A DNA stretch of 64,000 nt from Vibrio ulleungensis (GTDB lineage Bacteria > Pseudomonadota > Gammaproteobacteria > Enterobacterales > Vibrionaceae), in assembly GCF_016900875.1 (NCBI RefSeq), contig NZ_JAFEUM010000001.1, positions 448,918 to 512,917 of the forward strand, read 5' to 3'. This document shows positions 30,294 to 38,277 of the stretch, one piece after another. The number at the start of each line of letters is the position of its first letter. The stretch's first letter is position 1. The notes below the pieces were generated by a model. That model worked only from the letters and a program-made list of their open reading frames with translations. It did no database searches and had not been told where the DNA came from. A program made the position numbers and the translations under genes.

Positions 30294-30947
30294 ATGAAAA
30301 AAATTGCCCTGATACACGCAGTTGATATTGCAATAGAGCCAATCAAAGAGGCCTTTAGAATAGGCTGGCCTGAAGCGCATATCGTTCACTTATGGGATGA
30401 ATCACTCAGCATTGAACGAGCAAAAACTGCGGAGTTAACGCCTGCTCTTCATCAACGCGTCAATGCGTTATTTGAGTTGGCGAAACTAGATGGTGCTGAT
30501 GCGGTGTTGTTCACGTGTTCTGCATTTGGTGAAGCAATTGAACGCATAGCTGAGCATTCAGACATACCGGTACTAAAGCCAAATCAAGCCATGTTTGATG
30601 AAGCTCTGAATGAACACATACCAGCCATATTGCTTGGGACGTTTAAACCCGCAATGGCCGGGATGGAAGCTGAGTTTAATGAGGCTTCGGAAAAACAAGG
30701 CAAAACCAGAAGCCTGGAAAGTATTTGCGTACCAGAAGCACGAGCGGCACTGAATGACAAAAATATCGCTAGTCATAATCAGCATCTATTGGATGGTATT
30801 CAATCGATTGAAGGGAAGAGAGTGGTTATGTTGGCGCACTTTTCGTCAGCCGTGGCACAAGCAAGCTTACAGCAAGCGACAGGAATGAAAGTACTTTCTA
30901 GCCCTGAATGCGCTGTCAGACAACTTAAACACACACTAACGCATTAA
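30294..30947 (+). CDS. Asp/Glu/hydantoin-racemase superfamily protein with a single active-site Cys
   Basis: This 217-residue protein of the Asp/Glu racemase fold has the first catalytic Cys in the conserved VLFTCSAFG strand-end motif. At the second site, where racemases have a Cys (usually in GCT), the sequence reads MLAHFSSA, so the pair is broken. Family members with one Cys are decarboxylases or isomerases rather than racemases. It is the first gene of an operon with an isopropylmalate-type dehydrogenase, a TTT transporter, OtnK and OtnC. The start at 30294 is chosen because the upstream ATG (30261) lies in the operator. The ribosome site is weak. Its reaction is unknown; replacing the OtnI isomerase step is one idea. 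Confidence 0.82.
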   Translation: MKKIALIHAVDIAIEPIKEAFRIGWPEAHIVHLWDESLSIERAKTAELTPALHQRVNALFELAKLDGADAVLFTCSAFGEAIERIAEHSDIPVLKPNQAMFDEALNEHIPAILLGTFKPAMAGMEAEFNEASEKQGKTRSLESICVPEARAALNDKNIASHNQHLLDGIQSIEGKRVVMLAHFSSAVAQASLQQATGMKVLSSPECAVRQLKHTLTH

Positions 30948-30986
30948 TAGAAATAACACTAACTGCAATAAGTACGAGAGGAATGT

Positions 30987-32060
30987 ATGAAATTAATAGT
31001 ATTACCTGGTGACGGAATTGGACCAGAAATCACTCAAGCGGCTGTTCACGTGCTGAAAGCGGTAGACAGTAAATTCGGCTTGGGTTTGAGTTATGACTTT
31101 GATGATGTTGGCTTTGACAGCTTGAAAAAGCATGGCACTACACTTCGTCAAGAAACGCTTGATAAAGCGAAAACGTATGACGGCATAATTTTAGGCACGC
31201 AATCTCATGCCGACTACCCAAAACCAGAGCTTGGTGGCCGCAATGTGTCAGCCGGTTTCCGTATTGGGTTAGACCTATACGCTAACGTACGCCCTGCGCG
31301 TTCTCGCGCTTTCTTACCTACCAACATGAGTGAAGGCAAGAGCATTGATCTCGTAATCATGCGAGAGGCCACAGAGGGGTTTTATCCTGACCGCAACATG
31401 ACTGAAGGCTGGGGAGAAGTTAAACCCTCACCAGATATGGCGCTGTCTACTCGGAAAATCACTCGTCATTGCTCTGAGCGTATCGCCCGAAAAGCATTTG
31501 AATTGGCTATGTCGCGTAACAAAAAAGTCACTGCCATTCATAAAGCCAATAGTTTTCACATGACCGATGGGTTGTTTCTTGAAGCCGTAAATGACGTAGC
31601 AAAAGAGTTTCCAGAAGTGGAACTTGATGACCTGTTGGTGGACGCATCGACGGCGCATTTAGTCCGCAGTCCAGAACGTTTTGATGTATTGGTTGCGACC
31701 AATTTTTACGGCGACATCATCAGCGATCTTGCGAGCGAGTTGTCTGGAAGCTTAGGTCTAGCCGGTTCCATGATGGCCAGTGACGAACATTGTTGTGCCC
31801 AAGCACAGCATGGTTCAGCACCAGACATCGAAGGCCAAGACATTGCTAATCCAACATCAATGATTTTGTCTGTAGCCATGCTTATAGAGTGGATGGGACA
31901 AAAACATAACCGTGAAGACTTGTTGAACGCATCGAAAGCGATGACGTCAGCTGTGGATGCGGTGTTAGAGAATCCAAATTATCGTACGGCAGACCTAGGC
32001 GGTTCATGTGGCTGTCAGGCCTTTAGTCATGCGGTAGCGAAACAACTAGCCAATAGCTAG
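30987..32060 (+). CDS. Isocitrate/isopropylmalate-dehydrogenase family (tartrate/D-malate dehydrogenase-like) enzyme
   Basis: This 357-residue beta-decarboxylating dehydrogenase opens with LPGDGIGPEIT. The catalytic Lys is in IHKANSFHMTDG, the Mg-ligand region is NFYGDIISDLASELSGSLGLAGS, and the substrate Arg region (RIGLDLYANVRPAR) is clear. IPMDH proper usually has LYANIRPV and sits with leuCD; this copy is in an acid-sugar operon with a TTT transporter. A 2,3-dihydroxy or 2-hydroxy acid such as tartrate, malate or a tetronate is therefore more likely. In known OtnK pathways the oxidation is done by LtnD/DenD or PdxA2, so this combination is unusual. The exact substrate is not predicted. 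Confidence 0.88.
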   Translation: MKLIVLPGDGIGPEITQAAVHVLKAVDSKFGLGLSYDFDDVGFDSLKKHGTTLRQETLDKAKTYDGIILGTQSHADYPKPELGGRNVSAGFRIGLDLYANVRPARSRAFLPTNMSEGKSIDLVIMREATEGFYPDRNMTEGWGEVKPSPDMALSTRKITRHCSERIARKAFELAMSRNKKVTAIHKANSFHMTDGLFLEAVNDVAKEFPEVELDDLLVDASTAHLVRSPERFDVLVATNFYGDIISDLASELSGSLGLAGSMMASDEHCCAQAQHGSAPDIEGQDIANPTSMILSVAMLIEWMGQKHNREDLLNASKAMTSAVDAVLENPNYRTADLGGSCGCQAFSHAVAKQLANS

Positions 32061-32142
32061 TGGATAACGCTGAGTTAAGTAGTACAGCACAATAATTATT
32101 CGATAGAACAAGTAAAGTACCTACATAGAAAAGGAAGAACTC

Positions 32143-33108
32143 ATGTCCCTACTTAAAACCCTCGTAGCCGCACCTGTGCTAGCTACAATTTTAATCTCAC
32201 CAGTGAGTCTAGCCAAGGATCTGGATTACCCAACCAAAAGGCTAAACTACACCATCGCGTTTGGTCCTGGTGGTGGTAATGACCTTATGTCTCGTACAGT
32301 GGTCGATATTCTTAAAAAGTATGATTACTACGACAATACTATTCGTGTTGATAACATCGCAGGCGGAAGTGGCGCTGTTGGTTTTAATTTCGTTGCTCAG
32401 AAGAAAGGCAATCCTTACCACCTCACCTCTACCAGTGGTAACTTCCTAGGTACACCATTAGTGTCGAACACGGGGTGGACTTATGAAGATTTCACTCCAA
32501 TTGGTCTACTGGCTCAAGACGCCATGTTCATTGTGGTTCGCGCTGATTCACAGTTTGAAACCGCACAAGATTTTGTTGAATACGCTAAGAGCAATCGAGT
32601 GACAGTAGGCGGTACAGGGGCTGCTGGTCCAGAGAGAGTAGTCGCGAGCTTGTTTGCAGAAGCCGGAGGCTTTAGTTATGACTATGTTCCGTCTCAAGAT
32701 GGTGGTGGTATGGTGACTTCTTTAACTTCAAAGAGTGTCGACGCCATAGTGGCTAACCCTTCTGAGGTTTCGGGGCAAATAAAAGCAGGGAACTTTCGAC
32801 CTTTAGCGTATTCGGAAGCTCAGCGTAGCACCGTCTATACAGAGGTACCAACCTTTAAAGAGCAGGGCTACGACTTTGCATTCTCTCTGCCTCGAGGTGT
32901 GGTTATGCCGGGTGGCGTAGACGAAAATGTACAACAATGGTGGGTGGATACGATGAAAAAGGTCGTACAAACTCAGGAATGGAAAGACTATTTAAACACC
33001 AACAGCCTGTCAGGCAATACGGTGTGGGGCGAAGATTTTGCTAAGAATCTTGCGGCAACTAATGCCGACTTCAAGCGAGTACTCACACAAATTGGTGCAA
33101 TAAAATAA
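32143..33108 (+). CDS. tctC: Tripartite tricarboxylate transporter, periplasmic receptor (TctC/Bug)
   Basis: This 321-residue periplasmic receptor has a signal peptide ending SPVSLA. The Bug family pattern follows: YPTKRLNYTIAFGPGGGNDLMSR at the N-terminus, then the ligand loop FTPIGLLAQDAMFIVV and GGTGAAGPERVV. It delivers a carboxylate to TctBA encoded immediately downstream. AAGGAAGAA precedes the ATG. The ligand is probably the organic acid degraded by the surrounding enzymes. Confidence 0.93.
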   Translation: MSLLKTLVAAPVLATILISPVSLAKDLDYPTKRLNYTIAFGPGGGNDLMSRTVVDILKKYDYYDNTIRVDNIAGGSGAVGFNFVAQKKGNPYHLTSTSGNFLGTPLVSNTGWTYEDFTPIGLLAQDAMFIVVRADSQFETAQDFVEYAKSNRVTVGGTGAAGPERVVASLFAEAGGFSYDYVPSQDGGGMVTSLTSKSVDAIVANPSEVSGQIKAGNFRPLAYSEAQRSTVYTEVPTFKEQGYDFAFSLPRGVVMPGGVDENVQQWWVDTMKKVVQTQEWKDYLNTNSLSGNTVWGEDFAKNLAATNADFKRVLTQIGAIK

Positions 33109-33154
33109 TTAAGTAGGCTGCGCGGTTTCGTTGCCGCGCAGCCAAGGAGTTGTT

Positions 33155-33625
33155 ATGCGTTTTTGGTTTTCGCTGAGCACATTTTTGTTCTCGCTAGCAT
33201 TTTTGCTCTATGGCCTGCAAACCCTTGATATCTATGATTTCAACGGCAGACCTGGACCCGGATACTTTCCACTTATTATTGGTGTTGGCTTACTAATCTC
33301 TACAGGTATAAATGTTTATAAGGATCTGAAAGAGAGAAGAGGGAAAACCCTTGAGTCACTAGAAAAAGATCACCCAGAATCGGTTTATGTAAGAGATGCG
33401 TTTGCGACAGCGGTGTGTATCGGTTTGCTTATCTTTTCTCTTAATTTCCTCGGCGCTGTAGTTGCGATGATTGCGTTTTGTCTGACATTTCTTTCCTATT
33501 TTAACAAAGGAAAGCACCTACAGAATGTGGGCTACTCAATAGCCTTCCCGATGTCGGTTTTCTTATTATTCGACGTGTGGTTGCAGGCTGGATTGCCTGA
33601 CGGACTACTGCGTTTATTCTATTAA
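33155..33625 (+). CDS. tctB: Tripartite tricarboxylate transporter small subunit (TctB)
   Basis: This 156-residue membrane protein has four hydrophobic segments and the typical start of a TM helix followed by 'GPGYFPLIIGVGLL'. ATG 33155 follows AAGGAG by 5 nt; a longer frame start at 33131 has no site. It partners TctA and TctC. Confidence 0.92.
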   Translation: MRFWFSLSTFLFSLAFLLYGLQTLDIYDFNGRPGPGYFPLIIGVGLLISTGINVYKDLKERRGKTLESLEKDHPESVYVRDAFATAVCIGLLIFSLNFLGAVVAMIAFCLTFLSYFNKGKHLQNVGYSIAFPMSVFLLFDVWLQAGLPDGLLRLFY

Positions 33626-33642
33626 TCACAAGGGATTGTATT

Positions 33643-35190
33643 ATGTTCTTTGCTGAAATCTTTGAAAATTTATCTTTTGGATTGTCGGTGGCGTTTACGC
33701 CTGCCAATGTTCTATTTTTGCTGATAGGTGCATTTGTCGGCATGGTCGTTGGCCTTTTTCCTGGTTTTGGACCCGCTGCTGGTATAGCGATATTGATCCC
33801 AATGACATTTGGATTAGACCCTACTACGGCGATTATTATGTTGTCTGGTATTTATTATGGGTCGATGTATGGGGGAACGATAACCTCGATTCTGATCAAT
33901 ACCCCTGGTGAGTCCGCTACGGTTGCTTCAACACTAGATGGTTACCCTATGGCGCAAAATGGACGAGCAGGGCCGGCACTAGTAATGCAAGCGATCGCAT
34001 CTTTTGTAGGGGGGACGCTTGGTGTGATACTCATTTGTGGTTTCGCTCCATTACTGGCTAACTTTGCATCATCATTTGGACCGTCAGAGTATTTCCTAAT
34101 CATAATGTTGGGCCTACTATTGCTCACTACAATGATGGGTGAAAATCGCCTAAACGGTGTCGTTTCAGCCCTGTTTGGTTTTGCGATTGCAATGGTTGGG
34201 GTTGACTCGGTCAGTGGTGCACAGCGATACACATTTGGTTCACCAGAGCTAATTGGTGGGATCTACTTCGTACCAGTTGCGATTGGCCTTTTTGGAATCG
34301 GGGAACTTCTCTACTGTATCTACACTGGCCAACATAAAAAAGAGAATGTTCGAGTCCAGTTTAACTTTCGTTCTAAAGATTTTTGGCCGACAGCCAAGGA
34401 CTATGTGTCTTCTCGGTTTACTTTCATTCGCGGCTCTGTGATTGGATTCATTGCAGGCGTATTACCAGGCTCTGGTGCAACGATTGGTTCGATTTTGGCG
34501 TACTCAGTTGAGAAAAAGGTGGCGAAAGATCCTGAAAGCTTCGGGAAAGGTGATATCCGTGGGTTAGTCGCACCAGAAACCGCAAATAATGCAGCATCAG
34601 CAGGCGCAATGGTTCCACTCATTGCACTTGGTATTCCTGGTTCGGGAGCAACCGCCGTGTTGTTAGGTGCTTTAATGATGTGGGGACTACAGCCTGGACC
34701 TATGCTTATCGACAGTAACCCCGATCTTGTTTGGGGGTTGGTGGCGAGCATGTACATGGGTAACATGATTCTTGTCGCGCTAAGTATTTTAGCCATCCCA
34801 CTGTTTGTTAAATTTCTCGACATTCCATACCGCTTAGTAGTACCTGTCATTGTTATCTTATGTGTGATTGGGGCTTACGCTCTTAATAACAGCATCATCG
34901 AGACGTCAATGTTATTGATAATGGGACTTGTCGGCTTTGGCATGAAACTATATGGCTATTCTCCTGCGGCAACTGTATTGGCATTGGTTCTTGGTGGAAT
35001 GGCAGAAAGCATGTTCCTTCAATCTTTGATCATTAGCCAAGGTAGTTTGGCCATCTTTGTCGACCGACCAATTTCATTAGCACTGACTCTCATTATGTTC
35101 TCGGCGATCAGCTTCTCCTTTGCACTTCGTGTGTTTAAGAGAGCGCGAAGTGAGAAAGCCGATCAATCTAATTATAAACAAGCGAACTAA
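33643..35190 (+). CDS. tctA: Tripartite tricarboxylate transporter large subunit (TctA)
   Basis: This 515-residue inner-membrane protein with about 12 helices is the ion-coupled translocation subunit. Two inverted family signatures are present: GLFPGFGPAAGIAILIP near residue 38, with YYGSMYGGTITSILINTPGE following, and GVLPGSGATIGSILAYSVEKK near 278, with 'VPLIALGIPGSGATAVLLGAL' after it. It lies 17 nt after tctB with AAGGGA before the ATG. Confidence 0.95.
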   Translation: MFFAEIFENLSFGLSVAFTPANVLFLLIGAFVGMVVGLFPGFGPAAGIAILIPMTFGLDPTTAIIMLSGIYYGSMYGGTITSILINTPGESATVASTLDGYPMAQNGRAGPALVMQAIASFVGGTLGVILICGFAPLLANFASSFGPSEYFLIIMLGLLLLTTMMGENRLNGVVSALFGFAIAMVGVDSVSGAQRYTFGSPELIGGIYFVPVAIGLFGIGELLYCIYTGQHKKENVRVQFNFRSKDFWPTAKDYVSSRFTFIRGSVIGFIAGVLPGSGATIGSILAYSVEKKVAKDPESFGKGDIRGLVAPETANNAASAGAMVPLIALGIPGSGATAVLLGALMMWGLQPGPMLIDSNPDLVWGLVASMYMGNMILVALSILAIPLFVKFLDIPYRLVVPVIVILCVIGAYALNNSIIETSMLLIMGLVGFGMKLYGYSPAATVLALVLGGMAESMFLQSLIISQGSLAIFVDRPISLALTLIMFSAISFSFALRVFKRARSEKADQSNYKQAN

Positions 35191-35278
35191 TCGATCTTCC
35201 CTGTTACTTAATAAGCATAGTTAGCAGGGAGCCGTTCGGTCCAAAAAATAGAGAAACGTAATGTTGAGAGAGGTAACT

Positions 35279-36538
35279 ATGAAAATTGGTGTTATCGCCG
35301 ATGACTTTACTGGGGCAACCGATGCTGCGAGCTTCATTGTAAAGAATGGTTTCAGTGCTGTGCAGTTTTCTGGCATTCCTTGTCAGGATATTTCAACTTT
35401 TGGTGATGCTCTGATTGTAAGCTTAAAGAGTCGTTCAAGTGATCCTAATGACGCGGTAAAGGACTCTTTACACGCTTGCCAATGGTTATTGAATCAAGGG
35501 TGTAACCTAATTTACTTCAAGTACTGTTCAACCTTTGACAGTACCGAGCAAGGGAATATTGGACCCGTTACTGAGGCCTTGATGGCAGAGCTTAATGTGC
35601 AATCTTGTTTATTGTGTCCATCTTTACCAGTGAATGGCAGAACAGTTTACCAAGGTAATCTATTTGTTTTTGATTCTTTGCTTTCTGAGTCAGGCATGAA
35701 AGATCATCCAATTACACCAATGACGGACTCAAATATACTTCGATTGATTGAAAATCAGTCATCAGGAAGGGCAGGGCTAGTGGATTGGGCGACGGTATCT
35801 AAAGGCGCTACTAGCGTTAAGTCTAGGGTTGAAGAGTTGGTTGAACAGGGTGTCAGATTTATTGTGTGTGATGCAATCTGTGAGACTGATCTTTTAACGA
35901 TCGGCGCGGTGGCACAACACCATACATTGGTCACTGGTGGGTCTGGATTAGTGGGCGCTATTGCACACCACTTTAGTCAAAACGTCTCACCACGGGAGAG
36001 TAAAACAAGCACCAACGCATTCGTCTCTGCAAGTGGACATGGCGTCGTTTTATCCGGATCTTGTTCGCTAATGACCAATGAGCAAGTAGCGAACTATAAG
36101 CAGTTGGCACCGTCGTTTAAACTTGATGTCGACCAATGCATTAACAATGAAGACTATGGGCGACAGGTACTAAAATGGGTAATTCAGCATGCTGACCACG
36201 ATTATTTCCCATTAGTGTACGCAACCGTAGACGCGAATGAGCTGCGAAATATACAAAATCAGTTTGGTTCTCAAGCGTCGGTTGCTGTTGAGCGCGTGTT
36301 TCATTGGCTCGTATCGGAACTCTATTCACATGGCTTCAATACTTTCGTGAGCGCAGGGGGTGAAACCTCAGGCACGGTAACGCAAGCGCTGGATGTGACC
36401 GGGTTTCGCGTGGGCAAAGAGATTGCTCCAGGTGTGCCTTGGGTTAATAGCTTAGATGGTGAAATTATGCTGGCGTTGAAGTCGGGTAATTTTGGAACGC
36501 CTGATTTTTTTAGGCAGGCACAGGAGCAGCTTAAATGA
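35279..36538 (+). CDS. otnK: Four-carbon acid-sugar kinase (OtnK-type, DUF1537)
   Basis: This 419-residue kinase of the DUF1537 fold phosphorylates 3-oxo-tetronate (or a related tetronate) at O4. The N-terminal IADDFTGATDAASF motif is diagnostic of the family. The C-terminal nucleotide domain contains VSAGGETSGTVTQAL near the end. ATG 35279 with GAGAGAGG upstream is preferred to an ATG at 35261. The stop overlaps the OtnC gene start (ATGA), the standard otnK-otnC coupling. Confidence 0.92.
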   Translation: MKIGVIADDFTGATDAASFIVKNGFSAVQFSGIPCQDISTFGDALIVSLKSRSSDPNDAVKDSLHACQWLLNQGCNLIYFKYCSTFDSTEQGNIGPVTEALMAELNVQSCLLCPSLPVNGRTVYQGNLFVFDSLLSESGMKDHPITPMTDSNILRLIENQSSGRAGLVDWATVSKGATSVKSRVEELVEQGVRFIVCDAICETDLLTIGAVAQHHTLVTGGSGLVGAIAHHFSQNVSPRESKTSTNAFVSASGHGVVLSGSCSLMTNEQVANYKQLAPSFKLDVDQCINNEDYGRQVLKWVIQHADHDYFPLVYATVDANELRNIQNQFGSQASVAVERVFHWLVSELYSHGFNTFVSAGGETSGTVTQALDVTGFRVGKEIAPGVPWVNSLDGEIMLALKSGNFGTPDFFRQAQEQLK

Positions 36539-37167
36539 ATGAACAACAAAAGAGAATCCAGTTAGTCGAGCTAGCAAGGTCTATGTTTGAACGCGGTTAC
36601 GCCACTGGTGGTGCAGGGAATATTTCCGTAAAACTGGATGACAACCGCTTTTTGGCGACGCCTACCGGGTCTTCATTTGGCCGTTTAAACCCTGAAAGCT
36701 TGTCCGTGGTCGACAGGGATGGTCGACATATTGCGGGAGATAAACCCTCAAAAGAGGTGTCGTTTCATCTGCAGATATATAAAAACCGCGCATCAGCCAA
36801 TGCCATTGTGCATTTGCATTCTACTTACCTCACGGCGTTGTCATGCCTAAACGGCTTGGACAAGTCCAATGCTATTAGGGCGTTCACTCCCTATTACGTG
36901 ATGAGAGTAGGTAAATTGCCCGTTGTCGATTATTTTAACCCAGGTGACCCTCAGATTGGTATTGAACTAGCAAAGCTAGCCCATGATCACCGCGCCTATT
37001 TACTGGCCAATCATGGTCCAGTAGTGACAGGTACTGATCTGATAGATGCGGTCGATAACGCAGAAGAATTAGAAGAAACAGCTCGCTTAGCTTTGCTGCT
37101 AAAAGAAATGGATGTCTCTTATTTATCTGATGCCAACGTGGACATTTTGTCTAAAAAAGGCAAATAA
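36535..37167 (+). CDS. otnC: Class II aldolase-family 3-oxo-tetronate 4-phosphate decarboxylase (OtnC-type)
   Basis: This 210-residue zinc enzyme of the class II aldolase/adducin family decarboxylates 3-oxo-tetronate 4-phosphate to dihydroxyacetone phosphate. Metal-ligand His are visible in VHLHSTYLTALSCL and LLANHGPVV. The N-terminal TGGAGNISVKL motif is the substrate phosphate site. It overlaps otnK by four bases. OtnI, the hydroxypyruvate-isomerase-like partner usually present, is absent from the operon. Confidence 0.9.
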   Translation: MNEQQKRIQLVELARSMFERGYATGGAGNISVKLDDNRFLATPTGSSFGRLNPESLSVVDRDGRHIAGDKPSKEVSFHLQIYKNRASANAIVHLHSTYLTALSCLNGLDKSNAIRAFTPYYVMRVGKLPVVDYFNPGDPQIGIELAKLAHDHRAYLLANHGPVVTGTDLIDAVDNAEELEETARLALLLKEMDVSYLSDANVDILSKKGK

Positions 37168-37209
37168 ACAATGGCTAGGCACACTAAAGCAGCAACATAA
37201 TCTTGGAAC

Positions 37210-37244
37210 AAACCCGTGATATGGCAGGTCCGTATCACGGGTTT
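37210..37244. terminator. Perfect 12-bp stem between convergent genes
   Basis: AAACCCGTGATA (37210-37221) and TATCACGGGTTT (37233-37244) pair perfectly around an 11-base loop, 42 nt after otnC and 63 nt before the IclR gene's 3' end. The flanking U-tracts are minimal (TTTA / TTTG), so it is probably a bidirectional stop of moderate strength. Confidence 0.6.
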
Positions 37245-37307
37245 AGGCTATTGGCTTTCATAACGAAGATCGGTGAGTCACTTTCGCGATAACTCAAAGT
37301 CAATGAA

Positions 37308-38045
37308 TTAAACCTCACTATCGACCAGAGCTAAACACTCATCTTTAATAGCATTTGCAATGACTTGCAGTTCATCAACATACGCTTGCATATCGTCAGT
37401 GTGAACATGAATATTTGCAAAAGCTAGTCCGATACTCATTCCCTCGAAGCGCAGAAGGGCACATATATTGTCAATGTAATGTGAATCAACAAAATGAGCA
37501 TAATAACCAGTATCTTGAATTTGTTGAGTAATGCTAGGAAGCCGGTTTAACAGCTCTTCACCAATGTGACCTGAATAATCTTCATTTGAGCCATTTATTC
37601 CAACTTTCTCCGCGAGTAATGCTTGGCCTATAGTCGATTCATTGACGTCCGTCGTTCGGTACCCTGACAACCCTTCTAATGGTGAATGTGTATCAAGTGC
37701 ATAATAGGTGTAGATAACCGATGTACGCCACAAGGTACCAATTGCCAGAGTTCTATCACTATATGCTCGACTCAACGCAACTCTTAGCGATGCCCGCAAA
37801 ATAGTTGAATTATGCAAACTTTGCGCAGCGAGAAGATGGATCCCTGAGCCGCACACGTATTTTCGTTGCTTGTTCTGCTCGACCATTCCAATAGATTGAA
37901 GAGACTTTAAAAGTCGGTTGACCTTAACAACATTAATTCCTAAGCGTTCCGCTAACTCCTTGTTGCCTAGAGGTCTGCTCGAGCTCGAAAGTTCTTGTAA
38001 ACATGTAATACCGTCTATAAGGCTTTGGTTGGGTTGAGCAGTCAA
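37308..38045 (-). CDS. IclR-family transcriptional regulator
   Basis: This 245-residue regulator has an N-terminal winged helix (about residues 8-65; LGNKELAERLGINVVKVNRLLKSLQSIGMVEQ) and an IclR effector domain of GAF-like fold. The usual C-terminal 'SAPV' motif is diverged, reading 'ALLRFEGMSIGLAFANIHV'. It is divergent from the FAD oxidoreductase gene and is the likely ligand of the palindromes at 38223-38256. Confidence 0.88.
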   Translation of the reverse strand: MTAQPNQSLIDGITCLQELSSSSRPLGNKELAERLGINVVKVNRLLKSLQSIGMVEQNKQRKYVCGSGIHLLAAQSLHNSTILRASLRVALSRAYSDRTLAIGTLWRTSVIYTYYALDTHSPLEGLSGYRTTDVNESTIGQALLAEKVGINGSNEDYSGHIGEELLNRLPSITQQIQDTGYYAHFVDSHYIDNICALLRFEGMSIGLAFANIHVHTDDMQAYVDELQVIANAIKDECLALVDSEV

Positions 38046-38222
38046 TTCTCTTCCTCTATTTGATTAACGCACAAAAAGTGATTTTAGATGCTAATCGAAA
38101 ATCATTGCTATCGCTAGCATTTCCAACTTTCCAATCTACATGATCATGTCCAGCTCCTATTCGATGTGATTGTTATCAAAACTTTCACAAACACTTCTAG
38201 TCAAGATCCTAATTTACATGAT

Positions 38223-38256
38223 ATTACTATTATAGTAATTTCAATTATAGTAATTA
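38223..38256. promoter_or_regulatory. Palindrome plus repeated half-site in front of the FAD oxidoreductase gene
   Basis: ATTACTAT, one base, ATAGTAAT is a perfect 8-1-8 palindrome at 38223-38239. Its right half, TTATAGTAATT (38230-38240), is repeated directly at 38245-38255. The location directly upstream of the ribosome site suggests repression by the divergent IclR protein. Confidence 0.6.
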
Positions 38257-38277
38257 GTAGTGGTGAGGAGTGTTTTT

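Noticed and set aside
30261..30294. Earlier ATG at 30261 for the racemase-like gene
   Set aside because: It sits within the palindromic operator and before the predicted transcription start; family homology begins at 30294 (MKKIALIHAV).
30987..32060. Leucine-biosynthetic LeuB
   Set aside because: No leuA/C/D neighbours; it is embedded between a racemase-like gene and a TTT transporter in an acid-sugar operon.
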